From Gemmatimonadota bacterium (GTDB taxonomy: Bacteria; Gemmatimonadota; Gemmatimonadetes; Gemmatimonadales; GWC2-71-9), in assembly GCA_016874005.1 (NCBI GenBank), contig VGVQ01000017.1, forward strand, positions 1-64,000: a stretch of 64,000 bases of DNA. The letters run 5' to 3'. Both the position numbers and the translations under genes were made by a program. Positions 61,604 through 64,000 of the stretch are shown piece after piece; the first letter of the stretch is position 1, and the number at the start of each line of letters is the position of its first letter. The notes below the pieces were generated by a model. The model was not told the DNA's origin, made no database searches, and saw nothing but the letters and a program-made list of their open reading frames with translations.

Positions 61604-62347
61604 TTAAATGACCATCCCGCCGTCCACCACGAGCACCTGCCCGGTCAGGTACCAAGCGAGGTCGGAGGCGAGAAACAGAACCGCACCTGCCACGTCGTCA
61701 GGTTGCCCGAGCCGTCCCAGCGCAATCTGGGATAATAAGGCGGCCCGCGCATCCGCGGGCAAGGCAGCCGTCATGTCGGTTTCGATGAAGCCAGGGGCCA
61801 CGCAATTGACCAGGACGCCCCTGCTGGCATACTCCTTGGCCACGGACTTGGTAAAGCCGATCAGCCCAGCCTTGCTGGCGGCATAGTTTGCCTGGCCCTT
61901 GTTTCCCGTGATGCCCACGACGCTGGCGATGTTGATGATCCGACCGGCTCGCCGTTTCATCATGCCCTTGATCACCGCGCGGGTGGTATGGAAGGCACCC
62001 TTGAGGTTGGCGTTGAGCACGGCATCCCAATCGTCCGGGCTCAAGCGGATCAGCAGGTTGTCACGGGTCAGCCCGGCGTTGTTGACCAGGATTGTGATGG
62101 GCCCGAGAACCGACTCGGCGGCGGCGATCGCGGCCTCGACCTGATCGTTTTGGGCGACATCGCAGGCGACGCCGACCGTCCGATCGCCAAGCTCCGCGGC
62201 GACCCGTTGGGCCTGGGCGATATCGCGCCCCACGATGGCGACCGACGCCCCGGCGCGATGCAGCGCCGACGCGACACCCTTGCCGATCCCGCGGGTGCTG
62301 CCGGTGACAAAGGCAACTTGGCCAGCCAGGTCGATGGTCGTGCTCAT
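61604..62347 (-). CDS. fabG: 3-oxoacyl-ACP reductase
   Basis: The 247-residue short-chain dehydrogenase has [14 protein letters not shown] at the NADPH site, [13 protein letters not shown], the catalytic [14 protein letters not shown], and the C-terminal [10 protein letters not shown]. It overlaps the fabD stop by four bases. Context and sequence agree on FabG rather than another SDR. Confidence 0.96.
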   Translation of the reverse strand: MSTTIDLAGQVAFVTGSTRGIGKGVASALHRAGASVAIVGRDIAQAQRVAAELGDRTVGVACDVAQNDQVEAAIAAAESVLGPITILVNNAGLTRDNLLIRLSPDDWDAVLNANLKGAFHTTRAVIKGMMKRRAGRIINIASVVGITGNKGQANYAASKAGLIGFTKSVAKEYASRGVLVNCVAPGFIETDMTAALPADARAALLSQIALGRLGQPDDVAGAVLFLASDLAWYLTGQVLVVDGGMVI

Positions 62348-63276
62348 CCGAGAAACCGCTCCACATCATCCGCCGTCGCAAGCGAAACGGTCGCGGCGTC
62401 GGGCAGAATGCGTTTGGTGAGGCCGGTGAGCACGTTGCCCGGTCCAATCTCGACGAACCGCAGCGGACCAGGGCCGGCAATCTCAGCCAGGGTCAGGACG
62501 CATTCGACCCACCGGACCGGCGCTGTCACCTGGGCTTCGAGCAACTGCTTCGCCTCTCGACCGGTTCGGACCGGAGCCGCGGTGGCGTTCGCGACGACCG
62601 GAAATCGAGGATCAGCGAAGGCAACCTCATCGAGGACATTGGCCAGGCCCCGCGCCGCGGGTGCCATCAGCGGGGAATGAAAGGCGCCGCCGACTTTGAG
62701 GGCCATGACCCGCTTTGCCCCGGCCGCCTTGCACGCCTCCGAGGCTCGGGCAACGGCCGCGGGATCTCCGGAAATCACCGTCTGGTCGGGCGCGTTTCGA
62801 TTGGCCGCGACCACCTCGCCGGCCGGACCCGAGGCGGCGCCGCACAGCTCGGCGACCCGGTCGCCATCGAGACCGAGCACCGCGGCCATGGCCCCGGGCC
62901 GCTCGGTCCCCGCTTGGTGCATCAGTTCGCCGCGCTGCCGAACGAGCCGTGCCGCGGCGATCGGCGTCAGGGTGCCGGCCGCGACGTGAGCGCTGTATTC
63001 GCCCAGGCTGTGGCCGGCCGCGCCAGCCACGGGGCCCAGCCGGTCGCCAAGAACAGCCAGCACGGCGGCGGAATGGGCGAGGATGGCGGGCTGGGTGTTG
63101 AGGGTCCGCTGCAACTCGTCCTCGGGGCCCTGCCACATGACGTCCGTCAAGGCGAACCCCAATGCCGCGTCGATTTGCGCAAGGCAATCGGTCGCGGCGG
63201 GAAATCGCTCGGCGAGATCCCGCGCCATCCCGACGCGTTGGGCACCCTGACCCGGAAACACCAGCACCGTTACCAT
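62344..63276 (-). CDS. fabD: Malonyl-CoA--ACP transacylase
   Basis: Loads malonyl groups on ACP. The 310-residue protein has FPGQGAQRVGMARDLA at the start and the active-site GHSLGEYSAHVAAG near residue 88. The catalytic His lies in VGGAFHSPLMAPA. ATG 63276 overlaps the fabH end by seven bases. The frame is open upstream without homology. Confidence 0.96.
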   Translation of the reverse strand: MVTVLVFPGQGAQRVGMARDLAERFPAATDCLAQIDAALGFALTDVMWQGPEDELQRTLNTQPAILAHSAAVLAVLGDRLGPVAGAAGHSLGEYSAHVAAGTLTPIAAARLVRQRGELMHQAGTERPGAMAAVLGLDGDRVAELCGAASGPAGEVVAANRNAPDQTVISGDPAAVARASEACKAAGAKRVMALKVGGAFHSPLMAPAARGLANVLDEVAFADPRFPVVANATAAPVRTGREAKQLLEAQVTAPVRWVECVLTLAEIAGPGPLRFVEIGPGNVLTGLTKRILPDAATVSLATADDVERFLG

Positions 63277-63998
63277 CGAACCAGCACCGCCCCCCAGGTG
63301 AAGCCCGCCCCGAAACTCACCAGGAGGACTACCATTCCGGGTTGGAGGCGGCCCTCGCGCTCGGCCTGCACCAGCGCCAACGGGATCGACCCGGCCGAGG
63401 TATTTCCGTAGTGCTGAACGTTGACCATGACCTTTTCGAGGGGCACGCCCGCTTCCCCGGCGGTCGCGTTGATGATCCGCAGGTTGGCTTGGTGGGGCAC
63501 GAGCAGGTCGACGTCCTCGGCCCGAAGGCCGGCCTTTCCGAGGGCTTGATGGCAGGCCTGGGCCATCCGGCGAACCGCCACCTTGAAGACTTCGCGGCCA
63601 GCCATCCGAAGGAGGTGGCGTTTTTCGGCAACCACCTGCGTGGAAGGTGGCTCGTCCGATCCACCGGCCGGGATGTAGAGCAGGTCCGACAAGGTGCCCT
63701 CGGCACCCAGCGAGGTGGCCAGAATCCCCCGGTCGTCCGTGGCCGGCACCAAGACCGCGGCGCCCGCGCCGTCGCCGAAGAGAATGGCGGTGTTGCGATC
63801 GCCCTGGTCGACGATCGACCAAACCCGATCGCCCCCCAGCGCGAGGACATGCCGGCTGGCGCCGCTTGCGATCATCCCCTCCGCAACCGTCAGGCTGTAC
63901 AGCCAGCCTGGACAGGCGGCCACCACGTCGAAGGCAGCAGCGGTGCCCCCGCCCAATCGGGCCTGCACGTCGCAGGCGGCGGACGGGAGGCGGCGAGC
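63270..63998 (-). CDS. fabH: Beta-ketoacyl-ACP synthase III, N-terminus beyond window edge
   Basis: The C-terminal about 242 residues of FabH, which starts fatty acid synthesis from acetyl-CoA and malonyl-ACP. Active-site Cys is in FDVVAACPGWLYSL, His in VPHQANLRII, and Asn in GNTSAGSIPLAL. The frame enters from the right edge (RRLPSAACDVQ fits the family just before the Cys). The truncation is by the window, not by mutation. Confidence 0.94.
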   Translation of the reverse strand, partial: ARRLPSAACDVQARLGGGTAAAFDVVAACPGWLYSLTVAEGMIASGASRHVLALGGDRVWSIVDQGDRNTAILFGDGAGAAVLVPATDDRGILATSLGAEGTLSDLLYIPAGGSDEPPSTQVVAEKRHLLRMAGREVFKVAVRRMAQACHQALGKAGLRAEDVDLLVPHQANLRIINATAGEAGVPLEKVMVNVQHYGNTSAGSIPLALVQAEREGRLQPGMVVLLVSFGAGFTWGAVLVRW

Positions 63999-64000
63999 GG

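Noticed and set aside
63270-63998. fabH as a truncated pseudogene
   Set aside because: The reading frame runs cleanly to the window edge with matching family residues, so the cut is artificial.

Overview
The window is a dense, high-GC chromosomal segment from a diderm (LPS-making) bacterium. Gemmatimonadota is the best inference. It rests on a complete Raetz lipid A operon with a fused LpxC-FabZ, BamA and Lpt machinery, menaquinone made by the futalosine route, and an McsA-McsB-ClpC cluster of the kind known from Firmicutes. There is no rRNA in the window to prove the placement, and another high-GC diderm phylum is possible. I find no insertion sequence, prophage, CRISPR array or stretch longer than about 300 bases without a gene. 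This is core genome, and its interest lies in organisation and small signals.

Layout. All 36 protein genes from 1 to 38175 are on the plus strand, and 26 of the 27 from 38313 to the end are on the minus strand. At the switch, in an AT-rich island, lies a sequence with the two-arm layout of a dif site (38261-38288). I read the window as spanning the replication terminus, with the two replichores converging at about 38.27 kb. A tyrosine recombinase of the XerC/XerD family is encoded 16 kb away at 54287-55192.

Left arm (plus): prfB with a programmed frameshift, lysS, lolC/E and lolD; mcsA-mcsB-clpC (protein arginine phosphorylation and proteolysis); bamA-skp-lpxD-lpxC/fabZ-lpxA-oxidoreductase-lpxB-acyltransferase-lpxK (outer membrane assembly and lipid A); gdhA, rlmH, bshC, a small membrane protein, murJ, uvrC, thrC, larC and a TPR protein; tRNA-Gly(CCC); a DUF512 protein-der-plsY-gpsA-merR-surE-pcm-dedA; tRNA-Arg(CCT) and a membrane-anchored TPR protein.

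Right arm (minus, listed in transcription order from the right edge): fabH-fabD-fabG-acpP-fabF; mqnE-mqnA-mqnC-ispF-dedA-xer; an orphan membrane protein; then a 14-gene run kdsB-pyrG-kdsA-kdsC-kdsD-lptC-lptA-lptB-rpoN-two glycosyltransferases-yfhO-polyprenol-phosphate mannosyltransferase-dapF. Lipid A synthesis is therefore on one replichore, and Kdo synthesis plus LPS transport on the other. The only plus-strand gene on the right is a small ICMT-family methyltransferase.

Genes are very tightly packed. Stop and start codons usually overlap as ATGA or GTGA, and in two places the best reading is CTGA with a CTG start (murJ and the second dedA). Several apparent promoters lie so close to the start codon that the mRNA would be leaderless or nearly so.
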